A stretch of DNA of 64,000 nt from SMWN01 sp965261165 (GCA_965261165.1 OZ253445.1:1860001-1924000); one strand, 5' to 3'; shown: positions 18,352 to 28,581, numbered from the stretch's first letter. A program made the numbers and translations. The notes: generated from the letters alone by a model not told the origin.

Positions 18352-19662
18352 ATGATTAATTACCGTATTGCACCTGGCGGAAGATTGAGAGGCCGATTTC
18401 GCGTGCCTGGCGACAAGTCTATCTCGCATCGTGCGTTGATGTTGTCTGCAATTGCAGAAGGCCAAAGCCGTATCACAGGTTTTTTAGATGGCGAAGATAC
18501 GTTGGCAACTATGGCAGCATTCAGGGCGATGGGAGTTGATATTCAACACAGCTCAGAAAATGAAGTGATTGTTGATGGCGCTGGCATGCAAGGTTTTTCA
18601 ATACCAACAACAGCGCTGAATCTGGGCAATTCTGGTACTTCCGTCCGTTTACTTTCTGGCCTACTTTCCGGGCTTGGAATTGAATGTGAACTAGTGGGCG
18701 ATGAATCATTGATGTCTCGACCGATGCGAAGGATTATTGACCCCTTGCAAAAGATGCATGCCTCTATTACTTGTTCAGAGGACGGGACTCTACCTATACA
18801 TATAAAAGGCGGTGTCAGTTTAACGGCAATAGATTATGAAATGTCGGTGGCAAGCGCACAACTGAAATCCAGCTTATTGTTAGCGGCCTTGAATGCAAAT
18901 GGCAGGACGTGTATCCATGAGCCCGTTGCAACGCGTGACCATACTGAGCGCATGCTGAAACAATTTGCTTATCAGGTAGAGTGCGAAGGCAGCAATATCG
19001 TTCTTACTGGCGGTGGCTCACTAAAGGGTGCGAACATTAGGGTGCCTGCGGATATCTCTTCAGCGGCTTTTTTTATCGTAGGAGCCTGTATTGCTGATGG
19101 GTCGGATATTTTCATTGAAAATGTTGGTATTAACCCAAGTAGAAATGCTGTCTTTCATATATTAAGAGAGATGGGTGCCGACATTACATTGTTGGATGAA
19201 ACGGTCGTTAGCGGTGAACCTGTTGCCAATATTCGGGTAAAGTCATCAGCATTACATGGCATCAATATTCCTGCATCACTAGTCCCTAGGGCGATAGATG
19301 AATTTCCTGCCATTATGGTGGCGGCTGCCTGTGCAGATGGCGAGACCAGACTCACTGGCGCAGGAGAATTGCGTGTGAAGGAAAGTGACAGAATTACGGC
19401 GATTACCGAGGGTTTGCGAAGATTAGGTATTGATGTTGGCGAAGCGCCTGATGGTATGACCGTGACAGGCGGCAAGATGACAGGCGGCGAGATTGATAGT
19501 TTTGCCGACCACAGGATTGCTATGGCATTTTCCATTGCTGGCCTGAATGTCTCCGACCCCATTACAGTTAAAGATTGCTCTAATGTTGGAACCTCGTTTC
19601 CTGGTTTTGTCGATATTGTCAAGTCTATTGGCCTAGATCTGATGGTTGAGGAACAAGTTTAA
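18352..19662 (+). CDS. aroA: 3-phosphoshikimate 1-carboxyvinyltransferase (EPSP synthase)
   Basis: AroA transfers enolpyruvate from PEP to shikimate-3-phosphate. The 436-residue protein has the expected inverted-repeat fold motifs: PGDKSISHRALMLSA (substrate lysine), LNLGNSGTSVRLLSG, RPMRRIIDPL, and near the end KESDRITAITEGLR and FADHRIAMAFSIAG. The NSGTS form with LxGNSGT resembles the class II (glyphosate-insensitive) family of Pseudomonas and Agrobacterium rather than the enteric NAGTAMRPL form; this is inference. The stop overlaps the cmk start by one base (TAATG). Confidence 0.96.
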   Translation: MINYRIAPGGRLRGRFRVPGDKSISHRALMLSAIAEGQSRITGFLDGEDTLATMAAFRAMGVDIQHSSENEVIVDGAGMQGFSIPTTALNLGNSGTSVRLLSGLLSGLGIECELVGDESLMSRPMRRIIDPLQKMHASITCSEDGTLPIHIKGGVSLTAIDYEMSVASAQLKSSLLLAALNANGRTCIHEPVATRDHTERMLKQFAYQVECEGSNIVLTGGGSLKGANIRVPADISSAAFFIVGACIADGSDIFIENVGINPSRNAVFHILREMGADITLLDETVVSGEPVANIRVKSSALHGINIPASLVPRAIDEFPAIMVAAACADGETRLTGAGELRVKESDRITAITEGLRRLGIDVGEAPDGMTVTGGKMTGGEIDSFADHRIAMAFSIAGLNVSDPITVKDCSNVGTSFPGFVDIVKSIGLDLMVEEQV

Positions 19663-20360
19663 TGTCTGATATCCCTGTCATTGCCGTTGATGGAGCTAGT
19701 GGCACAGGAAAGGGCACGATATGTAGTTATTTAGCAAATTATCTAGGCTGGCATCTGCTTGATAGTGGCGCCCTGTATAGGATTGTGGCTGTAGCAGTCG
19801 AAAAATACCAGCTCGAACCGAAAGATGAGTCAGCAATTGCTGATATCGCTGGATCGCTGGATGTTGTTTTTCAACAACCCCAGCCAGGAGAAGATATTAC
19901 AGTTATCTTCGAAGGTGATGATATTAGTCAGAAAATAAGGACGGAAATATGTGGTAACTCAGCCTCACAGTTTGCTATTTTGCCTAATGTCAGAGCTGCA
20001 TTATTGGAGAGACAAAGACAATTTCAACAATCTCCTGGATTGGTTGCTGATGGACGGGACATGGGCACGGTTGTTTTTGTCGATGCGCCTCTGAAGATTT
20101 ACCTCACCGCTTCGGCCGAGGAACGTGCTAAAAGACGCTATAAGCAGTTGAAACAGAAAGGGTTTGATGTTAGTCTCCCGCGCCTTGCGGCTGATATAGC
20201 CGAGAGGGATGCAAGGGATAGTCAGAGAATTATATCACCACTGAAGCTGGCAGATGATGCCATCGTTGTCGACACGACAAAGATGGAGATTTCTGAGGTT
20301 ATAAAAAAAATAGAGGATCTGGTTCAGGAGACGCTGCCAGATATCTATCCAACACCGTGA
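19662..20360 (+). CDS. cmk: Cytidylate kinase
   Basis: Cmk phosphorylates CMP and dCMP. The 232-residue length, P-loop GASGTGKGT at 11-19, DSGALYRIVA, the DGRDMGTVVFVDAPLKIYLTAS segment and LID arginines RDARDSQRI match the bacterial family, including the inserted NMP domain. The ATG overlaps the last base of the aroA stop. It precedes rpsA by about 145 bp, the usual arrangement. Confidence 0.97.
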   Translation: MSDIPVIAVDGASGTGKGTICSYLANYLGWHLLDSGALYRIVAVAVEKYQLEPKDESAIADIAGSLDVVFQQPQPGEDITVIFEGDDISQKIRTEICGNSASQFAILPNVRAALLERQRQFQQSPGLVADGRDMGTVVFVDAPLKIYLTASAEERAKRRYKQLKQKGFDVSLPRLAADIAERDARDSQRIISPLKLADDAIVVDTTKMEISEVIKKIEDLVQETLPDIYPTP

Positions 20361-20504
20361 TTATGGCGTTGAAAGCTCAGGTGACTTGAGCCGTTCTCAG
20401 GCTAATTTTATTAACTAACTGTTATACAGTGTCGCAGCGGCGCCATTAGTATATTACGTACTGGTTTCTGCCAGTCAGAACCGGATTAGAGGCAAATATT
20501 CTTT
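20361..20504. promoter_or_regulatory. rpsA leader region
   Basis: A 144-bp non-coding gap precedes rpsA. In E. coli this leader carries promoters and a structured site for autogenous control by S1. Here GC-rich patches (CGCAGCGGCGCC, and CCAGTCAGAACCGG near 20472-20485) could fold, but I cannot identify specific boxes. Inferred from position. Confidence 0.35.
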
Positions 20505-22181
20505 ATGGGTGAAAATTTCGCCGAACTTTTTGAACAAAGTCAAATAGAGGGCAAAATGCGCCCAGGTTCCATCGTCAGTGCTGCGGTGGTTGAAATCAAT
20601 CAGGGCACTGTTGTCGTCAACGCAGGCCTCAAGTCCGAAGCACCTATTCCAATCAAGGAATTCTGTGATGAGAAAGGTGATGTTGAAGTCAGTATTGGGG
20701 ATGAGGTAGACGTTTCTCTTGATGCAGTAGACAATGGTTTTGGTGAAACAAAACTTTCGCGAGAAAAAGCCAAACGTCTAATGGCTTGGAAAAACCTAGA
20801 AAAAGCTCACGAAGCAGATGAAATTGTTACCGGCATTATTTCCGAAAGAGTTAAAGGTGGTTTCACTGTAGATATAAATAAGGTCAAAGCGTTTTTGCCG
20901 GGTTCGCTTATTGATGTGCGTCCGGTTAAAGATACCAGCTACCTCGAAGGTAAACCGCTGGAATTCAAAGTTATCAAGATTGACCAAAGCAGAAATAATG
21001 TAGTTGTTTCACGTCGTGCAGTCGTCGAAACAGAAAATACAGTTGACCGCACTGAATTACTTGAGTCTCTACAGGAAGGTGCGGTTATTAAAGGTGTTGT
21101 CAAAAATACAACAGATTATGGGGCATTTCTTGATTTGGGCGGTATTGATGGATTATTGCATATCACGGATATGGCTTGGAAAAGAGTTAAGAACCCAAGT
21201 GAAATTGTCGCTGCTGGTGATGAAATCGAAGTCAAGGTGCTGAAATTTGATCGCGAACGTAACCGTGTTTCACTTGGCCTGAAACAAATGGGCGATGATC
21301 CATGGGGTGATTTAAGTAAACGTCATCCTGAAGGTGCTCGTCTACGTGGCAAGGTAACCAATCTTGCGGATTATGGTTGTTTTGTAGAGCTTGAAGAAGG
21401 TGTTGAAGGTCTGGTTCATGTTTCTGAAATGGATTGGACAAACAAGAACGTACACCCTTCAAAGCTGTTACAAATTGATGAGGAAGTGAATGTTGTTATC
21501 CTTGATATTGATGTTGAAAGACGGCGTATCTCACTAGGTATGAAACAGTGTCAGCCTAACCCTTGGGAACAGTTTGCTGCGACACATAACAAGGGTGATA
21601 GAGTTGTTGGGATTATCAAATCTATTACCGATTTTGGTATTTTCATTGGTCTTGATGGTGAGATTGATGGTCTGGTTCATCTTTCCGATATTACTTGGTC
21701 AGGCACTGGCGAAGAGTCCATCCATCAATATGGTAAGGGTGATGAGTTGGAAACAGTTCTGCTTGCAGTAGACGCAGAAAGAGAACGCATCTCTCTGGGT
21801 GTTAAACAAATGGAGAAAGACCCTTTCTCAAATTATATCGCCGGGAATGCAAAAGGCACTATCGTTAAAGGCATTGTAGAAAGTGTCGAAATGAGAAGCG
21901 TGATTTTGACTCTGTCAGAAGGTGTTGAAGGTTTTATGCGCTCCTCAGAAATTTCTATTAATAGCAAGATTGATGATGCACGTGACGAGGTGAAAGTAGG
22001 TGATGAAATGGAAGTTAAAATTACTGCAATTGACCGTAAAAAACGTTCAATTAATGTCTCTATTAGAGCAAAAGAAACCGATGACGAATCAGCCGCTATG
22101 GAGGAATATGGCTCCAGTTCCGAAGGAGCAGCCAGAAGTACTCTGGGTGATTTATTGAAAGAACACCTGACGGATAAATAA
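20505..22181 (+). CDS. rpsA: 30S ribosomal protein S1
   Basis: This 558-residue protein has six S1 (OB-fold) repeats. The first two bind the ribosome and S2, and the later four bind mRNA for initiation on structured or weak-SD messages. Repeats are recognisable by blocks such as VVKNTTDYGAFLDLGGIDGL, VTNLADYGCFVELEEGVEGL, IIKSITDFGIFIGLDGEIDG and closing strands like RVSLGLKQM. The repeat count and size match gammaproteobacterial S1. It is followed by ihfB, as in E. coli. Confidence 0.98.
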   Translation: MGENFAELFEQSQIEGKMRPGSIVSAAVVEINQGTVVVNAGLKSEAPIPIKEFCDEKGDVEVSIGDEVDVSLDAVDNGFGETKLSREKAKRLMAWKNLEKAHEADEIVTGIISERVKGGFTVDINKVKAFLPGSLIDVRPVKDTSYLEGKPLEFKVIKIDQSRNNVVVSRRAVVETENTVDRTELLESLQEGAVIKGVVKNTTDYGAFLDLGGIDGLLHITDMAWKRVKNPSEIVAAGDEIEVKVLKFDRERNRVSLGLKQMGDDPWGDLSKRHPEGARLRGKVTNLADYGCFVELEEGVEGLVHVSEMDWTNKNVHPSKLLQIDEEVNVVILDIDVERRRISLGMKQCQPNPWEQFAATHNKGDRVVGIIKSITDFGIFIGLDGEIDGLVHLSDITWSGTGEESIHQYGKGDELETVLLAVDAERERISLGVKQMEKDPFSNYIAGNAKGTIVKGIVESVEMRSVILTLSEGVEGFMRSSEISINSKIDDARDEVKVGDEMEVKITAIDRKKRSINVSIRAKETDDESAAMEEYGSSSEGAARSTLGDLLKEHLTDK

Positions 22182-22245
22182 GCAATAAACTGCGCTCCTA
22201 CCGTAGAAGTAGAGACGCATTTAATGTAAACTATTGATATTATTA

Positions 22246-22277
22246 AGGAACCTAGGAACCTAGGAACCTAGGAACTT
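22246..22277. repeat. 8-bp tandem repeat (AGGAACCT)n between rpsA and ihfB
   Basis: AGGAACCT is repeated about four times (the last copy AGGAACTT). Each junction makes the palindrome CCTAGG, spaced every 8 bp. It is a short slippage-prone tract in the ihfB upstream region. Confidence 0.85.
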
Positions 22278-22338
22278 GCTCCCATGTTGTCTGGCAGCGT
22301 CGCAGGAAACTGTCTGACACTGAAATCGAGATAAATTG

Positions 22339-22626
22339 ATGACAAAATCAGAACTCATAGAAGCACTTGCTAGGAGGCAGACTCAATTAGCCTATCGGGA
22401 TGTTGAATCGGCTGTGAAGATGATTCTTGAACACATGGCCATGACACTTTCCAATGGCGAAAGGGTGGAAATCCGGGGTTTTGGTAGTTTTGCCCTGCAT
22501 TATCGTCCACCACGTGTGGGGAGAAATCCCAAATCAGGCGAGCCTGTATCACTTGCAGCTAAGCATGTGCCTCATTTTAAACCAGGTAAAGAGTTACGCG
22601 AAGGAGTTGATAAAAACAACTTTTGA
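22339..22626 (+). CDS. ihfB: Integration host factor subunit beta
   Basis: IhfB pairs with IhfA to make the sequence-specific DNA-bending protein IHF. The 95-residue protein matches the E. coli length and signature: MTKSELIEALARRQ, then VEIRGFGSFALHYRPPRVGRN with the intercalating proline arm, then PHFKPGKELRE. The start is ATG 22339; a TTG immediately before it is not needed. The IhfB-type N terminus (MTKSELIE) and the rpsA neighbour separate it from HU and IhfA. Confidence 0.97.
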   Translation: MTKSELIEALARRQTQLAYRDVESAVKMILEHMAMTLSNGERVEIRGFGSFALHYRPPRVGRNPKSGEPVSLAAKHVPHFKPGKELREGVDKNNF

Positions 22627-22889
22627 AGTCTAGGGGCATGTGCGAGAATAGGAAGCCTATTGCGAAAAAATCATTTTTCTCATTTTCATTGGATAAGAAA
22701 TGACTATCCCCCTCAAATGACAAAAATGGTTTCTTCTTAAGTTACGGTTTCTGTTTTCGGACAGGCTCCTAACAGGATTTTTCCACTTTTTAGTATTCAG
22801 CAATTAGTGGGCTATTGTATTCCAGCTATTCTCTGCTTATTGTTGTCATCCCAGTTCAACACACTAATATATATAAGATAGAGAATATT

Positions 22890-23195
22890 ATGTCTCAATT
22901 GATTAAAAAATATTTATCCATCATCTTGTTTCTGCTGATATTTGTTGCCTCGTTGGTGTTCTTTTTGAAGAATAATCAGATAATCACTTTTAATTATCTT
23001 GTCGCAAGTCAGGAAATCTCATTATCATTCTTGCTTTTCATATCACTCAGTATTGGCGCATTACTAGGCATTCTCGCTTGGCTGCCGAAAATAATTAGTT
23101 TGAAACACAGAATTACCAGACTTCAGAAGCAGGTGAAGCTCACGGAGAAGGAACTTGATAGTCTCAGGGTTATGCCAATGAGAGATGCGCCCTGA
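22890..23195 (+). CDS. lapA: Lipopolysaccharide assembly protein A (LapA, YciS)
   Basis: LapA is a small inner-membrane protein that works with LapB (YciM) in tuning LpxC levels and LPS assembly. From ATG 22890 it has 101 residues: two hydrophobic segments (about 8-27 and 43-66) then a charged coiled-coil tail (HRITRLQKQVKLTEKELDSL). This is the DUF1049/LapA layout, and lapB follows immediately. An upstream in-frame ATG (22815) would add a hydrophobic leader not typical of the family. The lapB reading frame begins within 15 bp. Confidence 0.92.
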   Translation: MSQLIKKYLSIILFLLIFVASLVFFLKNNQIITFNYLVASQEISLSFLLFISLSIGALLGILAWLPKIISLKHRITRLQKQVKLTEKELDSLRVMPMRDAP

Positions 23196-23208
23196 TGGAG
23201 ATAGCTTA

Positions 23209-24384
23209 ATGGGAATCAACTGGATGACTATCATCTGGCTACTGCCCATCGCTGGGTTTAGCGGATGGTTATACGGACGGCGTGGCAGTGTTTCCCCAGA
23301 TAAATCTGGCCAAGGTAGATTTCATCCTGAGTATTTTAAAGGTCTGAATTACGTACTCAACGAACAACCAGACAAGGCGATTGAAGTTTTTGTCAAAATA
23401 TTGGAAGTAGATAGTGAAACCGTGGAAGCACATCTTGCTTTGGGAAATCTATTCCGGCGTCGTGGAGAAGTTGAGCGCGCGGTTCGTATCCATCAGAACT
23501 TGATTGCTAGACCTAGCCTGAATAGAGAACAACGGGCATTAGCATTACTTGAGCTTGGCATGGATTACATGAAATCTGGATTACTGGATCGTGCCGAAAA
23601 TTTGTTTAATGAGCTGGTTGAAACAGGATTGTATTTAGTGCCTGCATTTACCGAGTTACTGGATATCTATCAACAGGAAAAAGATTGGGAAAACGCAATT
23701 AAGACAGCCCGTCGATTGGAATTATCTTCATCTCGTCCCTTGCATAAAAATATTGCGCAATTCTATTGCGAGCAGGCAAATGAACTACGCGGCCAGGGAC
23801 AGAGTAAAGGTGCGCGTGAGTTACTGAAAAAAGCAATTAATATTGATGAGAATTGTGTCCGCGCAAGTTTGATGGAAGCTGGCATCTTTCAAGAAGATGG
23901 TAAATACAAACAGGCTATCCGTATCTATAAACGCGTTGAGAAACAAGATGCTGAATATATTTCCGAAGCAGTTTCCAGGGTGCTTGAATGTTACTGTGAA
24001 CTTGAAAGATTGGATGAATGCAAAAATTATTTGCATACGATAGTCGATAAGCATGGTGGTATTACGCCCATGATAATGCTTACCGAACTTATCGCAGAAC
24101 AGGATGGTGAAGAAGAAGCAATGAAATATATTACCAATGAACTCAAGAACAGGCCTGCCGCTCGAGTCGTTGATCGACTAATCGAATACGCCTTGGTTCC
24201 AGCGGGTGGCAAGATAAAAAATGACCTAGCGACAATCAAGAATCTGACCAGTAAATTACTTGAAGATGGAGCAATATATAAATGTAATCATTGTGGCTTT
24301 GATGCCAAGTCATTGCATTGGCAATGTCCGAGCTGTAAAAACTGGAATACTGTTAAACCTATTCATGGTGCAGAAAGGGAATAG
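23209..24384 (+). CDS. lapB: Lipopolysaccharide assembly protein B (LapB, YciM)
   Basis: LapB is a membrane-anchored TPR protein that delivers LpxC to FtsH and coordinates LPS synthesis. From ATG 23209 it has 392 residues: one N-terminal transmembrane helix (MTIIWLLPIAGFSGWLYG), a string of TPR repeats (for example YFKGLNYVLNEQPDKAIEVF, AHLALGNLFRRRGEVERAV), and a C-terminal rubredoxin-like knob with two CxxC pairs (CNHCGF and CPSCKNW). Both are required features of the family. A GGAG sits about 10 nt before this ATG; an upstream in-frame ATG at 23185 overlaps lapA. It is followed by pyrF, as in E. coli. Confidence 0.96.
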   Translation: MGINWMTIIWLLPIAGFSGWLYGRRGSVSPDKSGQGRFHPEYFKGLNYVLNEQPDKAIEVFVKILEVDSETVEAHLALGNLFRRRGEVERAVRIHQNLIARPSLNREQRALALLELGMDYMKSGLLDRAENLFNELVETGLYLVPAFTELLDIYQQEKDWENAIKTARRLELSSSRPLHKNIAQFYCEQANELRGQGQSKGARELLKKAINIDENCVRASLMEAGIFQEDGKYKQAIRIYKRVEKQDAEYISEAVSRVLECYCELERLDECKNYLHTIVDKHGGITPMIMLTELIAEQDGEEEAMKYITNELKNRPAARVVDRLIEYALVPAGGKIKNDLATIKNLTSKLLEDGAIYKCNHCGFDAKSLHWQCPSCKNWNTVKPIHGAERE

Positions 24385-24387
24385 AAG

Positions 24388-25098
24388 TTGAGTAACTCAC
24401 GCATTATCGTGCCCCTGGATTTTAATTCGGCTGGGCAGGCTCTTGGACTTGTTGAAAAACTGCAGCCTGATTTGTGTCAATTAAAAGTAGGGAAAGAGCT
24501 GTTCACAAAAGCTGGCTCAGTCTTGGTCGAGAAATTAATTGCCAAAGGCTTTGGTGTATTTCTTGATCTTAAATTTCATGATATTCCTACAACGGTAGCC
24601 AAGGCATGCGCAGTTGCTGCAGATCTAGGTGTGTGGATGGTTAGCGTGCACGCAAGCGGTGGTTCTGAAATGATGTTGCTTGCCAGAGAGGAGATCGAGA
24701 AGAAAGCACATCATCCATTATTGATTGGCGTGACCATACTTACCAGCATGAATCAGGAAGCTCTAACAGAACTTGGTATACATGGCTCTGTTGAGGAACA
24801 GGTATTACGGTTAGCGCAATTAACATCTAGCGCTGGTCTTGATGGAGTTGTGTGTTCTGCGCATGAAGTGGCGGTATTACGGGCAAAGCTGGATAAGGAA
24901 TTTAAATTGGTCACACCGGGTATTCGTCCGGGAGGTGTAAATAGCGACGATCAGAAACGCGTAATGACACCAGGACAAGCCATCAGTGTAGGCAGCGATT
25001 ACCTGGTTATCGGCAGACCCATCACGCAAGCAACAGATCCAATTCAAGCACTAAAAGATATTAGTGAAGAAATCAGTGCTGCAAGCATTAATGTTTGA
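24388..25098 (+). CDS. pyrF: Orotidine 5'-phosphate decarboxylase
   Basis: PyrF makes UMP from OMP. The 236-residue protein carries the catalytic D-K-x-x-D motif DLKFHDIPTTV and the phosphate loop GIRPGGVNSDDQKR, typical of the group I enzyme. The start is TTG at 24388, preceded by AGGGA with suitable spacing; there is no ATG nearby in frame. It is 3 bp after the lapB stop, so it lies in the same transcription unit. Confidence 0.97.
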   Translation: MSNSRIIVPLDFNSAGQALGLVEKLQPDLCQLKVGKELFTKAGSVLVEKLIAKGFGVFLDLKFHDIPTTVAKACAVAADLGVWMVSVHASGGSEMMLLAREEIEKKAHHPLLIGVTILTSMNQEALTELGIHGSVEEQVLRLAQLTSSAGLDGVVCSAHEVAVLRAKLDKEFKLVTPGIRPGGVNSDDQKRVMTPGQAISVGSDYLVIGRPITQATDPIQALKDISEEISAASINV

Positions 25099-25104
25099 TC
25101 GTTA

Positions 25105-28100
25105 ATGCCAGATAATAATCGTGCAAGCGTATTCCAGCCTGAATGCTCGTTCAGGGCGGGTGAAAAAAGCTTCTGGGGCAGGCTTTATGGTAGTGCTAAA
25201 GCACTGGCGATTAGTCAGTTAGCCAACAAAACAAAAGCTCCTGTCATCATCATGACGGCAGATTCACTTTCAGCAAGTAGATTGATGGAAGAACTTCGTT
25301 TTTATCTTAATGATAATGAAGTGAGTGATCTCCTGACTTTTCCTGATTGGGAGACATTGCCTTATGACCTATTCTCACCCTATCAGGACATTATTTCAGA
25401 AAGATTAGCAACCTTGACTAGCTTCTCAGGTTTGAGGAAAGATATTCTGATTGTGCCAGTGACGACACTGATGCATCGCCTGATGCCTAAAGAGTTTCTA
25501 TTATCGCATAGCTTATTCCTGAAAAACGGGCAGCAACTCAATGTTGATGCGTTCAGAAAACAGCTAAATGAAAGTGGCTATGTCTTTAGCGCACAAGTCA
25601 TCGAACATGGAGATGTGGCAGTACGTGGTTCCTTGATCGATTTATATCCTATGGGTGTGGAGAAACCCTATCGGATAGATTTATTAGACGACAAAATAGA
25701 CAGTATTCGGACATTCGATCCGGAAACTCAACGTTCATTAAATAAGGTTGAGGAAATTAAAATATTACCGGCTAGGGAAGTGGCATTGACTGATGAAGGG
25801 ATTGCTCGTTTCAGATCAGCTTGGCGTTCATGTTTTGAAGGTAATCCAAATCAATCTTCTGTTTATCGAGATGTTAGTCAGGGACTTGCACCTGCAGGTA
25901 TTGAATATTATTTACCATTATTTTACCGGGAGACCAATACTCTATTCGATTATCTACCCGGCGAGTGTATTGCCATTTTTGATGAAGATGCCATCAATAC
26001 TTCAGAATCATTCTGGCAAGATATTGAAGCGCGCTATGAGCAAACAAGACATGATGTAGAACGTCCGATATTACCACCGAGAGATATGTTCCTTAATCCC
26101 TCTGATCTGTTAAACAGAACAAAAACCTATCACCAGATTCACATCACAAACAGGGAGCAACGGGAACGTGCGGGGGCTAGTAACTACGATACAACGCTGC
26201 CAGAAAATTTGATGATTGATGCTCGGTCTGCGAATCCCTTATCACTGGTTAAACGATTTGTCAGCGATTTTGATGGAAGAATATTATTAGTTGCAGAGTC
26301 GGCGGGGAGGAGAGAGACCTTAATAGATTTATTTCAGCAGCACAATATTAAACCTGTGAAGTTACAAGACTGGTCGGATTTCATTCAAGGTCAAGAGACT
26401 TTGGGCCTCACTGTTGCACCTCTGGAGCAGGGAGCTCAATTGGAAAATCCAAGGATTGCCCTGATTAGTGAGGGGCAATTGTTTGGCGAACGCGTGATGC
26501 AACGGCGTTTGCGAAAACGTAAGCAGCAGGATTCAGAAAATATTATTCGTAACCTCACGGAATTAATCTTGGGTGCGCCAGTGGTCCATGAGGAACATGG
26601 TGTCGGTCGTTATCAGGGCTTAATTACTTTGGATGTAGGGGAGTATCCTGCCGAATTTATTTTTATTGAATATGCAGAGGGCGATAAACTTTATGCGCCT
26701 GTTTCTGCACTCGATCTGATCAGCCGCTTTACCGGAATGGATCCTGAGCACGCGCCATTGCATCGTTTAGGCAGTGGGCGGTGGGAGAAGGCCAAACGTA
26801 AAGCTGCCAAACGCGCACATGATGTCGCGGCTGAACTGTTGGAATTACATGCGCAACGTGCGGCTCGACTTGGTTTCAATTTCGAACTAGATGAAAATGC
26901 CTATCGTGCCTTCGTACAAACGTTTCCTTTCGAAGAAACACCGGGACAAATGGATGCCATTACCGCAGTAATTGATGATATGACTCAGGGGAAACCCATG
27001 GATCGCCTAGTTTGTGGTGATGCAGGTTTTGGTAAAACAGAAGTGGCCATGCGCGCTTCGTTTATTGCGGTACAGAATAGCAGACAAGTCGCTATTCTCG
27101 TACCAACAACATTGTTGGCGCAACAACACTATCAAAATTTTAAAGACAGATTTGCTGACTGGCCTGTTCGTGTTGAATTGTTATCTCGATTTCGCACCGG
27201 CAAGGAACAAACTAAGACCCTGAAAGGTATTAAAGATGGCACTGTTGATATCGTTATTGGTACACACAAATTGATTCAGGGGAATATAGAGTTTGCACGG
27301 CTGGGTTTGTTAATCATCGACGAAGAACATCGTTTTGGTGTAAGACAAAAGGAAAAATTTAAAGCCATTCGAACAGAGATAGATGTGTTGACACTAACGG
27401 CAACGCCAATTCCACGAACACTGAATATGGCGCTTGCTGATTTACGTGAGTTTTCGATTATTGCTACACCTCCATCAAAACGACTGGCAGTAAAAACTTT
27501 TGTGCGTGAGTGGAATGATGCCTTGCTGAAGGAAGCGCTGTTGCGTGAAATCAAGCGTGGTGGTCAGGTGTATGTATTACATAATAAAGTTGAGACCATA
27601 GAAAAAATGGCTAGGCAGATAGAGTCATTTCTACCAGAGGTATCAGTCATGTGGGCACATGGTCAAATGCCAGAAAAACAACTAGAGCAGGTGATGCTGG
27701 ATTTCTATCATCGACGCTTTAATGTTCTGGTCTGTACCACCATTATTGAAACAGGTATTGACGTGCCGAGCGCTAATACGATTATTATTAATCGTGCGGA
27801 TAAATTTGGATTGGCGCAACTCTATCAATTAAGAGGCAGGGTTGGCCGTTCACATCATCGGGCTTATGCTTATTTGATTGTCCCAGAAAGAAAACAAATG
27901 ACTGCGGATGCAATAAAAAGGCTTGAGGCAATAGAGGCGCTGGAAGAATTAGGCGTAGGCTTCACTCTGGCAACGCATGATCTGGAAATTCGTGGGGCTG
28001 GTGAGATTCTGGGTGAAGGACAAAGTGGGCAGATTCAGGAAATAGGTTACGGGTTATATATGGATCTGCTTGATCGAGCAGTGGTAGCAATTAAATCAGG

Positions 28101-28581
28101 TAAACAGCCTCAACTCGATAGACCACTGAATCATGGTGCTGAGGTTGATTTGCACATTCCAGCATTAATTCCTGAGGATTACTTGCCCGATGTGCACATG
28201 CGACTCATGATGTATAAGCGCATTGCCAGTGTTGAGAATAAAGAAGCCTTAAAAGAGCTTCAGGTAGAGATGATAGATCGATTTGGTTTGCTTCCTGATT
28301 TTGCTAAAAATCTTTTCCAAATTGCGGAACTAAAATTACTGGTGAATCCTCTGGGTATACGTAAGATAGATTTAGGCGCCCATGGCGGAAGATTGCAATT
28401 TAACGAAGATAATAATGTCGATCCTATGAAGATTATTAACTTAATACAAGCTAATCCCTTTACTTATAAACTGGATGGGCAGGACAAATTGAGAATTAAT
28501 GAAGAGTTGCCGGAACCTGATGACAGGTTCACAATACTAAACAATCTTATTGCAGATATAGCAAACAAGGATGCCGCATAA
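25105..28581 (+). CDS. mfd: Transcription-repair coupling factor Mfd
   Basis: Mfd removes stalled RNA polymerase from lesions and recruits UvrA. The 1158-residue protein has the full domain order: a UvrB-like N-terminal module (to about 350), the RNA-polymerase-interacting CarD-like domain (GAPVVHEEHGVGRYQGL onward), and a RecG-like translocase. The translocase shows Walker A GDAGFGKTEVAMRA, Walker B DEEHRFGVRQKEK, motif III TLTATPIPRTLNMAL and the TRG region. The C-terminal autoinhibitory domain follows. Length matches E. coli (1148). It starts 6 bp after pyrF ends. Confidence 0.98.
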   Translation: MPDNNRASVFQPECSFRAGEKSFWGRLYGSAKALAISQLANKTKAPVIIMTADSLSASRLMEELRFYLNDNEVSDLLTFPDWETLPYDLFSPYQDIISERLATLTSFSGLRKDILIVPVTTLMHRLMPKEFLLSHSLFLKNGQQLNVDAFRKQLNESGYVFSAQVIEHGDVAVRGSLIDLYPMGVEKPYRIDLLDDKIDSIRTFDPETQRSLNKVEEIKILPAREVALTDEGIARFRSAWRSCFEGNPNQSSVYRDVSQGLAPAGIEYYLPLFYRETNTLFDYLPGECIAIFDEDAINTSESFWQDIEARYEQTRHDVERPILPPRDMFLNPSDLLNRTKTYHQIHITNREQRERAGASNYDTTLPENLMIDARSANPLSLVKRFVSDFDGRILLVAESAGRRETLIDLFQQHNIKPVKLQDWSDFIQGQETLGLTVAPLEQGAQLENPRIALISEGQLFGERVMQRRLRKRKQQDSENIIRNLTELILGAPVVHEEHGVGRYQGLITLDVGEYPAEFIFIEYAEGDKLYAPVSALDLISRFTGMDPEHAPLHRLGSGRWEKAKRKAAKRAHDVAAELLELHAQRAARLGFNFELDENAYRAFVQTFPFEETPGQMDAITAVIDDMTQGKPMDRLVCGDAGFGKTEVAMRASFIAVQNSRQVAILVPTTLLAQQHYQNFKDRFADWPVRVELLSRFRTGKEQTKTLKGIKDGTVDIVIGTHKLIQGNIEFARLGLLIIDEEHRFGVRQKEKFKAIRTEIDVLTLTATPIPRTLNMALADLREFSIIATPPSKRLAVKTFVREWNDALLKEALLREIKRGGQVYVLHNKVETIEKMARQIESFLPEVSVMWAHGQMPEKQLEQVMLDFYHRRFNVLVCTTIIETGIDVPSANTIIINRADKFGLAQLYQLRGRVGRSHHRAYAYLIVPERKQMTADAIKRLEAIEALEELGVGFTLATHDLEIRGAGEILGEGQSGQIQEIGYGLYMDLLDRAVVAIKSGKQPQLDRPLNHGAEVDLHIPALIPEDYLPDVHMRLMMYKRIASVENKEALKELQVEMIDRFGLLPDFAKNLFQIAELKLLVNPLGIRKIDLGAHGGRLQFNEDNNVDPMKIINLIQANPFTYKLDGQDKLRINEELPEPDDRFTILNNLIADIANKDAA

